Shown: piece by piece, positions 43,895-52,627 of the stretch
How positions within the stretch are numbered: the first letter of the stretch is position 1
Layout of the letters: every line of letters begins with the position of its first letter
NCBI GenBank assembly: GCA_018268415.1
Contig: JAFDWO010000037.1
Span: forward strand, 26,198 to 90,197
From: Actinomycetota bacterium
GTDB lineage: Bacteria; Actinomycetota; Thermoleophilia; Solirubrobacterales; 70-9
Direction of reading: 5' to 3'
DNA length: 64,000 nucleotides
Translations under genes and position numbers: made by a program
Notes under the pieces: generated by a model
Told to the model about the DNA's origin: nothing
What the model saw: only the letters and a program-made list of their open reading frames with translations
Databases searched by the model: none

Positions 43895-44664
43895 CGCGTC
43901 GCGTTCTCCAGGTAGACGCGACGGAACACGGCGCCGCCCCGCAGCAGGTCGACCGTGACCGGATCGGCGGGAGCGATCGCACCGGAGCGAACCCGCAGGC
44001 GGAAGCGCCCGCCGTTCGCCAGGACCAGCCCTCGTGCGGCCAGCGTCGCCCCGCCCTGCCTCACGACCAGCCGGTAGCGGGCGCTCGCCCCCTGATGGTT
44101 GTCGACGCCGATCGCCACGGCCTGGCCGCTCCCGACGACGGCGTCGACGGGCTGCGCCCAGAGCGCCGTGAACGCATAGCCGTCGCGTTCGCGCTTCGCG
44201 CCGGCGCTCGAGATCGCCACCGCGACGCAGGCGACCGCGACCGCCGCGACCACCGCCAGGGTCGACAGCGGGCCGGGCAGGGCCAGGCGATGCCCGCCCT
44301 CCCCCGCGCCCGGCGCGCGCCCCCCGCGGCGCCACAGCGCCACCGACGCCGCCGCGATCGTCAGGGCGACGAGGAGGATCGCCCAGACGGTGCGATCGAG
44401 GGCGACGAACAGCCCGACGACGACCCCACCGAGCGCCGTCGCGACGAGGCTGACGACGACGGCGTACACCAACCGCTCGGCCGGGGGCAGCTCCGCGTCG
44501 GGCAGGAGCGCCGCGAGGATCGCGTAGCCGCAGACCCCCAACGCCAGCGGCGCGAGCAGCACCACGCGGAGCCAGTCCGGCAGCCCGATCAGCGCCGCGG
44601 CGAGACCGGCGAGCGCGAGTGCGATCGCCGCCAGAAGGTCGAGCGACGAGCGGGCCGTGCGCAT
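43891..44664 (-). CDS. DUF1616-like membrane protein
   Basis: 257 residues. Four N-terminal helices, then a membrane-anchored extracellular beta domain (GYAFTALWAQPV; VAIGVDNHQGASARYRLVVR) as in the DUF1616 family found in archaeal and actinobacterial surface-polysaccharide loci. Function unknown. It starts 3 bases after the GT4 stop and overlaps the next gene by four bases. Confidence 0.7.
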   Translation of the reverse strand: MRTARSSLDLLAAIALALAGLAAALIGLPDWLRVVLLAPLALGVCGYAILAALLPDAELPPAERLVYAVVVSLVATALGGVVVGLFVALDRTVWAILLVALTIAAASVALWRRGGRAPGAGEGGHRLALPGPLSTLAVVAAVAVACVAVAISSAGAKRERDGYAFTALWAQPVDAVVGSGQAVAIGVDNHQGASARYRLVVRQGGATLAARGLVLANGGRFRLRVRSGAIAPADPVTVDLLRGGAVFRRVYLENATR

Positions 44665-44667
44665 GGC

Positions 44668-45921
44668 TCAGGCCCGTGCTCGGTGCCGATCGACCGTCGC
44701 AAAGTAGAACTCCTCCAGCCTCGGCACGACGGCCTCGCGCGTGTAGTCGCGCGCCCGCACCCGCGCCTTCCGACCCATCTCCTCGCGCCCGTCGTCGTCC
44801 TCGATCAGACGACCCATCGCGGCCGCCAGCGCGGTCGGGTCCGCGGACGGGACGATCAGGCCGGTCTCGCCGTCGTCGATCATGTCCTCATGGCCTCCGG
44901 GTGTCGTTCCGATCGCGGGACGCCCCCGGCTCATCGCCTCGTGGACCACCGTCGCCAGCGGCTCCGGCCAGCGGCTCGGGAAGACTCCGAACAGGGCGCG
45001 CTCCCACATTGCCATCACCGTCGGATGCGGCACGTCGTTGAGCACGGTCACCCCGGCGGGGAAGCTCTCGGGCGTGTCCGGGGTGCGGATCCCGACCATC
45101 ACCAGCGGCGGCGGGTCGACCAGCCGCCCGTAGGCCTCGAGCAGGTCTTCCACGCCCTTCACCCGCCGCAGCGCGCCGACGAAGAGGATGTAGGGCCCGT
45201 CGGGCAGCTGCGCCAGGATCTCCTCGTCGGCGGGCAGGTCGGGACCCTCCTCGTGGAAGTTCTCGATCACCACCGAGGGCGCGCCGGGAACCCGCAGGTC
45301 ACGGTCGTAGACCATCGCGACGTAACGGCTGACGCTGTGCAGCGCGCTCGTCTTGCGCCGCAGCACCGGCGCCGTGCCGAACACGCCGGCGACCGCCGCC
45401 GCGCCCTTGGCGACGCCGCGCTGATGCTTCGAGCAGGCCATGCACTTGGCCAGGCCCGGCCCCGAGCAGACTTCCCGATCGAACCGATAGAGATCGCGCC
45501 GGGGACAGGTGTTGCCGTACTCGTGCCCCCAGAGGATCACCGGCACGTCGATGCCCGCGAGGCCGACGACGAGCGAGTGGGCGAGCCAGCCGTAGGCGGG
45601 GATCAGGTCAGGCTTGAAGCGCTTGACCAGCCGCCGCAGGCGCCAGACCGCCTCGGGATCGGGGAACGGCGGCGGCGTGTGGCGGTCGGGGCTCTCGGAG
45701 ACCCACTGGGCGCGGCTGGTGAGATCGCGGATCCGGTGGACCGGCACGCGGCCGTCCTCGAACGCGGGGGCGTCGTTGTGCCAGGCGGTGCCGACCTCGA
45801 GCGTGTGCCCACGGTTGACGAGCTCGTCGGCGAACAGCTCCATGCAACGGCCGGCGCCGCCGATATAGGGGCGCCACTCGTCGCTGACCATGAGGATGCG
45901 CAGCGGCTCGCGGTCGCTCAC
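44668..45921 (-). CDS. GT4-family glycosyltransferase
   Basis: 417 residues from GTG 45921. N-terminal acceptor domain ILMVSDEWRPYIGGAGRCME; the C-terminal donor domain has FVGALRRVKGVEDLLEAY, FPSRWPEPLATVVHEAMSRG and the EX7E-type catalytic region. A Cys cluster near 150-165 (CPRRDLYRFDREVCSGPGL, then KCMAC) may bind metal, a feature of some GT4 enzymes with a zinc-binding insert. Transfers a nucleotide-activated sugar to a growing surface glycan. Confidence 0.9.
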   Translation of the reverse strand: MSDREPLRILMVSDEWRPYIGGAGRCMELFADELVNRGHTLEVGTAWHNDAPAFEDGRVPVHRIRDLTSRAQWVSESPDRHTPPPFPDPEAVWRLRRLVKRFKPDLIPAYGWLAHSLVVGLAGIDVPVILWGHEYGNTCPRRDLYRFDREVCSGPGLAKCMACSKHQRGVAKGAAAVAGVFGTAPVLRRKTSALHSVSRYVAMVYDRDLRVPGAPSVVIENFHEEGPDLPADEEILAQLPDGPYILFVGALRRVKGVEDLLEAYGRLVDPPPLVMVGIRTPDTPESFPAGVTVLNDVPHPTVMAMWERALFGVFPSRWPEPLATVVHEAMSRGRPAIGTTPGGHEDMIDDGETGLIVPSADPTALAAAMGRLIEDDDGREEMGRKARVRARDYTREAVVPRLEEFYFATVDRHRARA

Positions 45922-47270
45922 CGGACGACCTCCCGCGCGGCGCGGCGGCGGGCGCGGCGGCGCTGGTCGAAGCGGCTCCGCGCGTAGGCGGCCGGGCCGT
46001 AGGCGATGCCACCGAGCTCCCGCCAGACCAGCCGGCGCGGGAAGTCCCCCTGGCGACCGGCGTTTTTGTCGGAGTCGGAGGCGAGCGCGAAGGAGACCCC
46101 GCGGGGCAGCTTGCGAAGCAGATCGCCAACCAGCGCCGGGTGGTCGAGCAGCGCCCGGGTCAGGGTCGCGGTAAGCCCGGCCCCGTAGCCGAAGACGCGG
46201 TCTTCGAGCTCCTCGTAGTCACGGGGGTGTGCGTGCCAGACGATCGCCGCCGGATCGTGGACGATCTTCCAACCCGCCAGCAGCACCCGCAGGAGCGCCT
46301 CCACGTCGTCGCCGTCGTGGGCGATCGTGCCGGGACCGAGGGCGACGTCGAAGCCGCCCAGCTCGAGCAGCGGGGCACGGCGGAAGGCCATGTTGCGGCC
46401 CGCGCCGAATTCGCCGATCGTGAACGGGAAGAGCGGCCGGTCGGCGGGCGGGGCGGCGAGGTCGAAGACGCGCTTGTCGAAGACCCGGGCGCGCCCGCCG
46501 AAGCCCTCGACCCAGCGCTGCGTGGGCGTCTCGAGGACATCGGGCAGGGTCATCCCGGAGGTCGCCCCGACCCCGGGGTCGGCGAACGGTTCGGCCAGGG
46601 CGGCGATCCACTCGCGGTCGAGCAGCACGTCGTCGTCGGCGAAGAGGACGAGGTCGCCCGCCGAGGTCGCCACCCCCTTGTTGCGGGCGTGGGAGAGGCC
46701 GGGCTCGGGTTCGGGCTCGACCCGGACCGGAACCTCGCGACCGGAGAACTCGGCGGCGACCATCGCGGCCAGCGATTCGTCGGCGGAGGCGTTGTCGACC
46801 ACCACCACCTCGTAGCGAGAGGCCGGGTAGTCACAGGCGAGCAGCGAGTTGAGCGTCGTGCGGACCGAGTCGGTGCGGTCGCGCGTGCAGATCAGGACGC
46901 TCACCGGCGGCGGATCGGCGAGGAAGGCTCGCCGCGACGCCCGACACGGCGGATCGGCGAGCTCGCCGAAGCCGGCGGGGTCGACGGCGCGCTCCTCGAT
47001 GCCGTCCTCGCGGAGGTGGCGGGCGACCTCGGTGCCGAGCTCGGCCTCGATCTGCCGGGCAAGGTCGGCGGGCGCGAGCCCGTCCGCGGGCAGATCAGCT
47101 TCCACCGTCCCCAGGGGGGTGCCGTGCAGGCGCACCAGGCAGAGCGAGCGGTCGAAGACGGTGCCGCCCTCCTCCCCGCCGCGCCGCAGTCGCGGCAGCG
47201 GCGCCGCCAGGTCGACGTCGTCCATCCGCACCGGGACGAATTCCGGTGAGGCGGGCGCCGGGCGGCTCAT
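45918..47270 (-). CDS. GT2-family glycosyltransferase
   Basis: 450 residues from ATG 47270. An N-terminal region of about 120 residues is not part of the catalytic fold; the GT-A domain starts at PPVSVLICTRDRTDSVRTTL and has LVLFADDDVLLDREWIAALA (DDD donor/metal motif) and the HDGDDVEALLRVLLAG acceptor-side motif (ED/DD). The C-terminus is basic. Its start overlaps the previous stop (ATGA). Confidence 0.9.
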   Translation of the reverse strand: MSRPAPASPEFVPVRMDDVDLAAPLPRLRRGGEEGGTVFDRSLCLVRLHGTPLGTVEADLPADGLAPADLARQIEAELGTEVARHLREDGIEERAVDPAGFGELADPPCRASRRAFLADPPPVSVLICTRDRTDSVRTTLNSLLACDYPASRYEVVVVDNASADESLAAMVAAEFSGREVPVRVEPEPEPGLSHARNKGVATSAGDLVLFADDDVLLDREWIAALAEPFADPGVGATSGMTLPDVLETPTQRWVEGFGGRARVFDKRVFDLAAPPADRPLFPFTIGEFGAGRNMAFRRAPLLELGGFDVALGPGTIAHDGDDVEALLRVLLAGWKIVHDPAAIVWHAHPRDYEELEDRVFGYGAGLTATLTRALLDHPALVGDLLRKLPRGVSFALASDSDKNAGRQGDFPRRLVWRELGGIAYGPAAYARSRFDQRRRARRRAAREVVR

Positions 47271-48223
47271 CTCACCACCGCCCGCACGTAGCCGCAGGCG
47301 GCGAGGCCGGTCCCGACGACGATCGTCAGGATCCGCAGCCCGGCGGCGCCGTCCCCGTGCAACAGCTTGCCGAATTCCCGCCAGACGCCGCGCGGGAGGA
47401 CCCGGGCAACGTAACCGCGCTCGGTGGAGAGGCTCGCCCCGGTGCCGACCGCGCGCCCGAGCGACGCCTTGCCGACGCCCTCCTCGAAGCTGCGGCGGAC
47501 GAAGTACCCGATCGAGGCGCGGGCGGCGGGGACGCTGTGGAGGACGCGGGCCCGCGGCTGATAGAGCCAGACCCCATCGGCGAAGCGCTGCTTGACGCGG
47601 ATCGCGAGCTCGGTGTCGTCGGGGACGTTCCCGGCCGCCCGCACCATCCCCCGTGCCCGCAGCTCGCGCGGCGAGTCGGCGTCGCCGCCCTCGCGGAAGC
47701 CGCCCACCTCGCGCAGGATCCCGGCCCGCGCCGCCATGTTGGCGCCGATCGGGTTGCGGACCGGCGCCTCCTCCTCCGGCAGCCCGGTGTAGCTGCAGCC
47801 GAAGACCCAGTAGAACTCCGGCGGCACCCAGGACGGGCGCTCCGCCTCCCAGTCGGGGATCAGCGCGCCGCCCGCCCCGACCGTGTCGGCGGCGGCGAAG
47901 CAGCCGCGCAGCTGCTCCAGCCAATCGCGCTCGGCGCGGGCGTCGTCGTCGATGAATGCGATGACGTCGGCGGAGGAGACGGCGATGCCGGCATTGCGGG
48001 CTCCGGCCAGTCCGCGCGGGTGGTCGTTGGCGATCACCTCGACCCCGGGGAACGCCTCGCGGGCGCGGGCGAGGAGCGCGTCGTTGTGGTCGACGACGAC
48101 GATCACCTGCGCGGCGGGCGTCGACTGCTCCCGCAGCGACTCGACGCAGGCAACCAGATGGGACCAGCGGCTTTCGTCGTAGGTGGAGACGACCACCGAG
48201 ACCGAGGGGGGCGCGGGGTGCAT
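47267..48223 (-). CDS. GT2-family glycosyltransferase
   Basis: 318 residues. GT-A fold: SVSVVVSTYDESRWSHLVAC, VIAFIDDDARAERDWLEQL (DDD motif), GANMAARAGILREVGGFREG and PDDTELAIRVKQRF. Similar to rhamnosyl-/glucosyltransferases of surface glycan loci. One base separates it from the upstream gene. Confidence 0.9.
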   Translation of the reverse strand: MHPAPPSVSVVVSTYDESRWSHLVACVESLREQSTPAAQVIVVVDHNDALLARAREAFPGVEVIANDHPRGLAGARNAGIAVSSADVIAFIDDDARAERDWLEQLRGCFAAADTVGAGGALIPDWEAERPSWVPPEFYWVFGCSYTGLPEEEAPVRNPIGANMAARAGILREVGGFREGGDADSPRELRARGMVRAAGNVPDDTELAIRVKQRFADGVWLYQPRARVLHSVPAARASIGYFVRRSFEEGVGKASLGRAVGTGASLSTERGYVARVLPRGVWREFGKLLHGDGAAGLRILTIVVGTGLAACGYVRAVVR

Positions 48224-48224
48224 C

Positions 48225-49841
48225 TCACTCGGTGCCGACGGCGGAGGCGACCGACGCCTCCTCGCGGGCGCCGCCGGCCCGCCGGATCGCGCGGTTGCGC
48301 CGCGCCTCGCGGAGGATGGTCCCCATCACCCGGAACCCGTCGCGGAAGGTCTTCAGGTTGCTCTCCCCGGAGAGCCGGTCCTTCTCGTAGCTCGGCACCT
48401 CGGTGATCCGCATCCCGGCGGAGGCGATCCGCAGGTTGATCAGCGTCTCCACCTCGAAGCCGGGGACGTCGAGCGAGATGAACGGCAGACAACGGGCCCA
48501 GAAGGCGTTATAGCCGTAACAGAGGTCGGTGAAGCTGGTGCCGTGCAGGAGGTTCGCGGTGCCGCTCAGCACCGTGTTGCCGGCACTGCGGAGGAAGGTG
48601 ATGTCGTCGCTGCCGCCGCCCTCCAGATAACGGGAGCCCTTGGCGAAGTCGGCGCCCGCCTCGAGCGCGGCGACGAAAGCGGGGATCTCGGAGGGCATCG
48701 CCGAGCCGTCGGCGTCGAGCATCACGATCAGGTTGCCGGTGACGGCGGCAAAACCGGTGCGGAAGGCGTCGCCCTTGCCGCGCCCGGACTGGACGGTGAC
48801 CCGGATGTCGGGGTAGGCGGCGCGGGCCGCCTCGACCGTGTCGTCCTTCGAGTTGCCGTCGACGAGGATCACCTCGTGCAGGTCGTCGGGCAGTTCGCTC
48901 AGCACGCGGCCGATGTTCTTGCCCTCGTTCATCGCCGGGACGACCACGCTGACCTTGGTCCTGCGCGTGCTGCGACGGTCGGGGCCCTCGTAGGGAACGC
49001 TGTCGCGCGCGGCGAGCGCCTCGACGTCGATCAGCGGCACGCCGCCCACCCGGCTCGGGGTCGCGGCGGGCGCGTCGAGGAGGTCGAGCGGCCGCGGCAG
49101 CAGGCTGACCGGCACGCCGACCGCCTTGAACCGGCGCATCAGGTCGATCAGGCGCTGGTCGTCGGCGTACTGGCTGGAGATGACGACGCGGTCGGCGTGG
49201 TAGCGCTCGACCACGTCGAGGGCGGCGACGTCGACCGGGCCCTCGAGGTCGTCGCGGTCGGGCCCCACGGTCCCCACCAGCTCGGCGAAGTCCCGCAGGG
49301 GACGGAACCCGCGCAGGCGCTCGGCGGTCTTCTCGTCACCGACGAGGACCCACCGTTCGGTGCGGCGCAGGCTGCGCAGCATCGGGGCCGTGGCGAGGCG
49401 CGCGCTCGCGTCGAGCACCAGGAAGAGCGCTCCGAGACCAAGCTGGGCGACCACGCCGAGGCCGGCGATCATCCCCGCCGACCAGGCGAGGAGCGCGGCG
49501 ACGAGCACGCGGGTGACGACCTCGCGGGCACCCATGTCGCCGCCGAGCGGCGCCTTGCCGGGCAGCGAGCCGTAGTCACCGAGGATCGCGCAGACGACGA
49601 GGACCAGGAACGGCACGATCGGGAAGGCGGGGAACGCCGCGGCGTCGGCGAGGAGCGCGACCGCGACCACCGCCAGGGTCGAGCAGAGGAGGTCGGTGGC
49701 CGGACGCACCAGGGCGGAGCGGTCGCGACCGGCGCCCGGCATGCTCCCGAGGGTCGGCCGATCGTGGACGACCGAGGCTTCGATGGCGGCCTCGCGCGGA
49801 ACGCCGAGGCCGATCGTCTGGTCTGAAGGATTGGTGCTCAC
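48225..49841 (-). CDS. Fusion of a glycosylphosphotransferase-type sensor domain with a DPM-like GT2 domain
   Basis: 538 residues from GTG 49841. Residues about 45-150 hold four membrane helices, and 160-265 a Rossmann-like domain (WVLVGDEKTAERLRGFRPLR; ADRVVISSQYADDQRLIDLM; GVPVSLLPRPLDLLDAP), the N-terminal part of polyprenyl glycosylphosphotransferases (WbaP/EpsE class). In place of the phosphotransferase domain there is a dolichyl-phosphate-mannose synthase-like GT2 (VSVVVPAMNEGKNIGRVLSE; VMLDADGSAMPSEIPAF). Likely makes a lipid-phosphate sugar. First gene of the operon. Confidence 0.85.
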   Translation of the reverse strand: MSTNPSDQTIGLGVPREAAIEASVVHDRPTLGSMPGAGRDRSALVRPATDLLCSTLAVVAVALLADAAAFPAFPIVPFLVLVVCAILGDYGSLPGKAPLGGDMGAREVVTRVLVAALLAWSAGMIAGLGVVAQLGLGALFLVLDASARLATAPMLRSLRRTERWVLVGDEKTAERLRGFRPLRDFAELVGTVGPDRDDLEGPVDVAALDVVERYHADRVVISSQYADDQRLIDLMRRFKAVGVPVSLLPRPLDLLDAPAATPSRVGGVPLIDVEALAARDSVPYEGPDRRSTRRTKVSVVVPAMNEGKNIGRVLSELPDDLHEVILVDGNSKDDTVEAARAAYPDIRVTVQSGRGKGDAFRTGFAAVTGNLIVMLDADGSAMPSEIPAFVAALEAGADFAKGSRYLEGGGSDDITFLRSAGNTVLSGTANLLHGTSFTDLCYGYNAFWARCLPFISLDVPGFEVETLINLRIASAGMRITEVPSYEKDRLSGESNLKTFRDGFRVMGTILREARRNRAIRRAGGAREEASVASAVGTE

Positions 49842-49978
49842 GGGTGGGCTCTCTCGATCGGACGCATGGGGTACTCCCGATATCGGCCAGGGCCGACGGC
49901 GACCTTTAGGCCCCTCGCGCCCGAATCCGAGCATGCAATCCGTCTGCCATCCCGGGGCTGCTCTAGGATGCGCCGCCC

Positions 49979-50911
49979 ATGCGGTCCCTCGTCACCGGCG
50001 GAGCGGGGTTCATCGGCTCGACCTTGGTCGATGCGTTGCTGGCGCGTGGCGACGAGGTCACGATCGTCGACAACCTCTCCACCGGCAGGCGGCAGAACAT
50101 CGAGGCGGCATTGGGCAACGGCGCCCGGCTGGTCGAGCTCGACATCCGTGATCGGCCGGAGCTGGAAGCCGCCGTGGGCGACGCGCGGCCCCAGGTCATC
50201 TTCCACCTGGCCGCGCAGATCGACGTCCGGGTCTCGGTGGCCGACGCCGCCTTCGACGCCTCGATCAACATCGGCGGCACCGCGAACGTGCTCGACGCGG
50301 TGCGCGCGGGCGCCGTGCCGAGGCTCGTCTTCGCCTCCACCGGCGGCGCCATCTACGGCGAGGGCGAGGGACGGGAGCTGCCGCTCGGCGAGCACGCCGA
50401 GCTGGCGCCGTTCTCGCCCTACGGCCAGAGCAAGCAGGCCGCCGAGCTCTACCTGTCGCTCTACCACCGCCTCTACGGCCTGTCCTCCGTGTGCCTGCGA
50501 CTCGGCAACGTCTACGGCCCGCGGCAGGACCCACTGGGCGAGGCGGGCGTGATCGCGATCTTCTGCGGCCTGCTCCGCGAGGGCGGCCGCCCGACCGTCT
50601 TCGGCGACGGCCTCCAGACCCGCGACTACATCTTCGTCGAGGACGTCGTCGCCGCGATGATCGCCGCCGCCGACTCCGACGTCACCGGCCCGGTGAACGT
50701 CGGCACCGGCATCGAGACCGACGTCCTCGCCCTCGCCCGCGCCCTCGGCGAGCTGGCCGGCACCCCCTTCGAGGCCGAATTCGCCCCGCCCCGCACCGGC
50801 GAGGTCCAGGCCATCACCATCGACCCGGCCCGCGCCGCGGCCGAGCTCGGCTGGCACCCCCGGACCTCACTCGCCGACGGCCTGCGGATCACGCTCGACT
50901 CGCTGTCCTAG
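49979..50911 (+). CDS. NAD-dependent nucleotide-sugar epimerase (GalE-like)
   Basis: 310 residues. Extended SDR: TGGAGFIGSTLVDALL cofactor loop, VTIVDNLSTGRRQNI after strand 2, VIFHLAAQIDVRVSV, FASTGGAIYGE and the catalytic pair in SPYGQSKQAAE (Tyr and Lys). LRLGNVYGPRQDP and DGLQTRDYIFVEDVV are typical of UDP-glucose 4-epimerase relatives. Supplies sugar nucleotides; divergent from the glycosyltransferase operon with 137 bases between starts. Confidence 0.9.
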   Translation: MRSLVTGGAGFIGSTLVDALLARGDEVTIVDNLSTGRRQNIEAALGNGARLVELDIRDRPELEAAVGDARPQVIFHLAAQIDVRVSVADAAFDASINIGGTANVLDAVRAGAVPRLVFASTGGAIYGEGEGRELPLGEHAELAPFSPYGQSKQAAELYLSLYHRLYGLSSVCLRLGNVYGPRQDPLGEAGVIAIFCGLLREGGRPTVFGDGLQTRDYIFVEDVVAAMIAAADSDVTGPVNVGTGIETDVLALARALGELAGTPFEAEFAPPRTGEVQAITIDPARAAAELGWHPRTSLADGLRITLDSLS

Positions 50912-51020
50912 GACCTGTTCCTGGATTTTCCTTCGGTGGGACCACGTTGCGGGCGCGGTAGCGGGCTCATACGTTCGCGGGGATGCCCGCAGACGCTCCA
51001 ATCCGATCGCGGCCGCCGCA

Positions 51021-52076
51021 GTGATCCTTCTTTGCGCGCGGATCCTGCTCGCCGCTGTCTTCGCGGTTGCCGGCGCGAGCAAGCTGCAACGCCGTGCGGA
51101 GACCGAGGACACGCTCGGCGCGTTCGGGGTGCCTGCGCGGGCGCGAGCCGGCGGGGCGCTCAGCCTCCCGATGGTCGAGTTGGCGATCGCGACCGCGCTC
51201 GTCCCTGTCCCGAGTGCCCGCTGGGCGGCGCTCGTTGCCCTGCTCCTGCTTGTCGCCTTCTCGCTGGCCGTCGCGCGGGTCCTCCTCAGGGGCGAGCAGG
51301 TCGACTGCAACTGCTTCGGCGCGCTGCGCTCGGCGCCGGTCGGCCCGTGGACGCTGGTGCGCAACGTCGCCCTGGCCGCGGTCGCGGGCGCGATCGTCGT
51401 CGGCGGACCCGGCAGGTCCCTCGGGGCGCTCGATGGCGGCACGGTGCTCGCGGTAGCCGCGGCGGCGGCGGGCGTCCTGCTGCTCGCGCTGACCTGGTTC
51501 ACCTGGGAGCTCTTCAAGCAGAACGGTCGCCTCCTGGCGCGGGTGCGCGTCCTCGAGGAAGGCCGCTCCGGTTCCGTCGCGGCGATGCCCCACATCCCTG
51601 GGCCGCCGGAGGCGATCGGCGGCCTGCCCGAGGGCGAGCAGGCGCCCGACCTCGTCCTCGCGACCCTCGACGGCGCCGAGCGCTCGATCCTCGGGCTCGT
51701 CCACACCGCGCCGGCGCCGCTCGCGCTCGTCTTCTCCGACCCCGCCTGCAGCGGCTGCCGGACGCTGATCGAGCGCCTGCCGGCGATGCGCGACGACCTC
51801 GACGGTGTGGTCGAACCGGTCCTCGTCACGCGCGGCGGCGGGGCGATGGCCGAGGCGGCCGGCGCCGCGGGGCTCACGGTCCTCGTCCAAGAGGACCGTG
51901 AGGGGCTCGTCGCCTTCAAGGTCGGGGCGGTGCCTGCCGCGGTGCTGCTTGACGCCGAGGGCCGGGTCGCCGGCCCGACCGCGATCGGCGACCTCGCGGT
52001 CGACGAGCTGCTGCTCGGTGCCCGCCCGGCATCGGCCACCGTCGAAGTCGTCCAGGTCGCGGGAGGCGTGGGATGA
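51021..52076 (+). CDS. MauE-like membrane domain fused to a thioredoxin-fold domain
   Basis: 351 residues from GTG. Residues 1-165 have four to five helices with the MauE/DoxX-like pattern (LAAVFAVAGASKLQRRAETE; LPMVELAIATALVPVP) and a conserved membrane-loop Cys pair VDCNCFGALR. Residues about 205-340 are a redoxin/MauD-like domain with the active-site SDPACSGCRTLIERLPAM (CxxC). MauE and MauD support disulfide formation in the Cys-rich small subunit of methylamine dehydrogenase. Overlaps the next gene by four bases. Confidence 0.85.
   Translation: MILLCARILLAAVFAVAGASKLQRRAETEDTLGAFGVPARARAGGALSLPMVELAIATALVPVPSARWAALVALLLLVAFSLAVARVLLRGEQVDCNCFGALRSAPVGPWTLVRNVALAAVAGAIVVGGPGRSLGALDGGTVLAVAAAAAGVLLLALTWFTWELFKQNGRLLARVRVLEEGRSGSVAAMPHIPGPPEAIGGLPEGEQAPDLVLATLDGAERSILGLVHTAPAPLALVFSDPACSGCRTLIERLPAMRDDLDGVVEPVLVTRGGGAMAEAAGAAGLTVLVQEDREGLVAFKVGAVPAAVLLDAEGRVAGPTAIGDLAVDELLLGARPASATVEVVQVAGGVG
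51873..51902. repeat. Perfect hairpin inside the MauE-redoxin gene
   Basis: CTCACGGTCCTC and GAGGACCGTGAG (12-nt arms) around GTCCAA, within the redoxin domain. Low GC skew effect; could be chance or an inserted element. Confidence 0.6.
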
Positions 52077-52627
52077 GCAGGTTCGACCAGCGCGCCGAAG
52101 CCGCGGCCGAGCGGCCCGGCGGCAAGGGCCGTGCGTCGCGAGGGGAAATCCGCCGGGTCCGCCAGGCCCTGACGATCAACCACCGTCGCTTCCAGGACGA
52201 CCTCAGCTCGATCGACGTGCTGCTCAACCTCGCCCCCGGCCAGGCCGCCAACATCGAGAACGGCCCACCCCCGGTCGGCACCTACTCCAACGCCGAGGCG
52301 GTCAGGTTCATGGGGCGCGTCGCCGAAGACATCCGGCAGATCCGCACCGCCGTGACCGCCGTCCAGTTCAACGACGGCGATAAGCAGAAGTTCCGCCTGG
52401 CCCTCAAGGAAATGGCGAAGGCCTGGGACCTGCGGGCGGAAGCGCTCGGGACCGCCGACAGCGTCGGCGCGCAGGCGATCATCGCGCAGGTGAAGGCGGC
52501 CGAACAGCGCGCCGACGCGGCCAAAAAGGGCCTCCTCCGCTACTTCCCGCCGGTCGACTACGAAGCCGAAGAAGAACGCAAGGAACGCGAAGCCGAACAG
52601 CAGGCGGAAGAAGGAGCGACCGGATGA
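52073..52627 (+). CDS. Helical cytoplasmic-type protein of unknown function
   Basis: 184 residues. No signal peptide or Cys. Mostly alpha-helical and charged, with a basic N-terminus (RASRGEIRRVRQALTINHRR), a central stretch NAEAVRFMGRVAEDIRQIRT, and a Glu-rich C-terminal coiled coil (YEAEEERKEREAEQQAEEG). I recognise no family. Four-base overlaps on both sides fix it in an operon with the MauE fusion and the Cys-rich protein. Confidence 0.75.
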   Translation: MSRFDQRAEAAAERPGGKGRASRGEIRRVRQALTINHRRFQDDLSSIDVLLNLAPGQAANIENGPPPVGTYSNAEAVRFMGRVAEDIRQIRTAVTAVQFNDGDKQKFRLALKEMAKAWDLRAEALGTADSVGAQAIIAQVKAAEQRADAAKKGLLRYFPPVDYEAEEERKEREAEQQAEEGATG

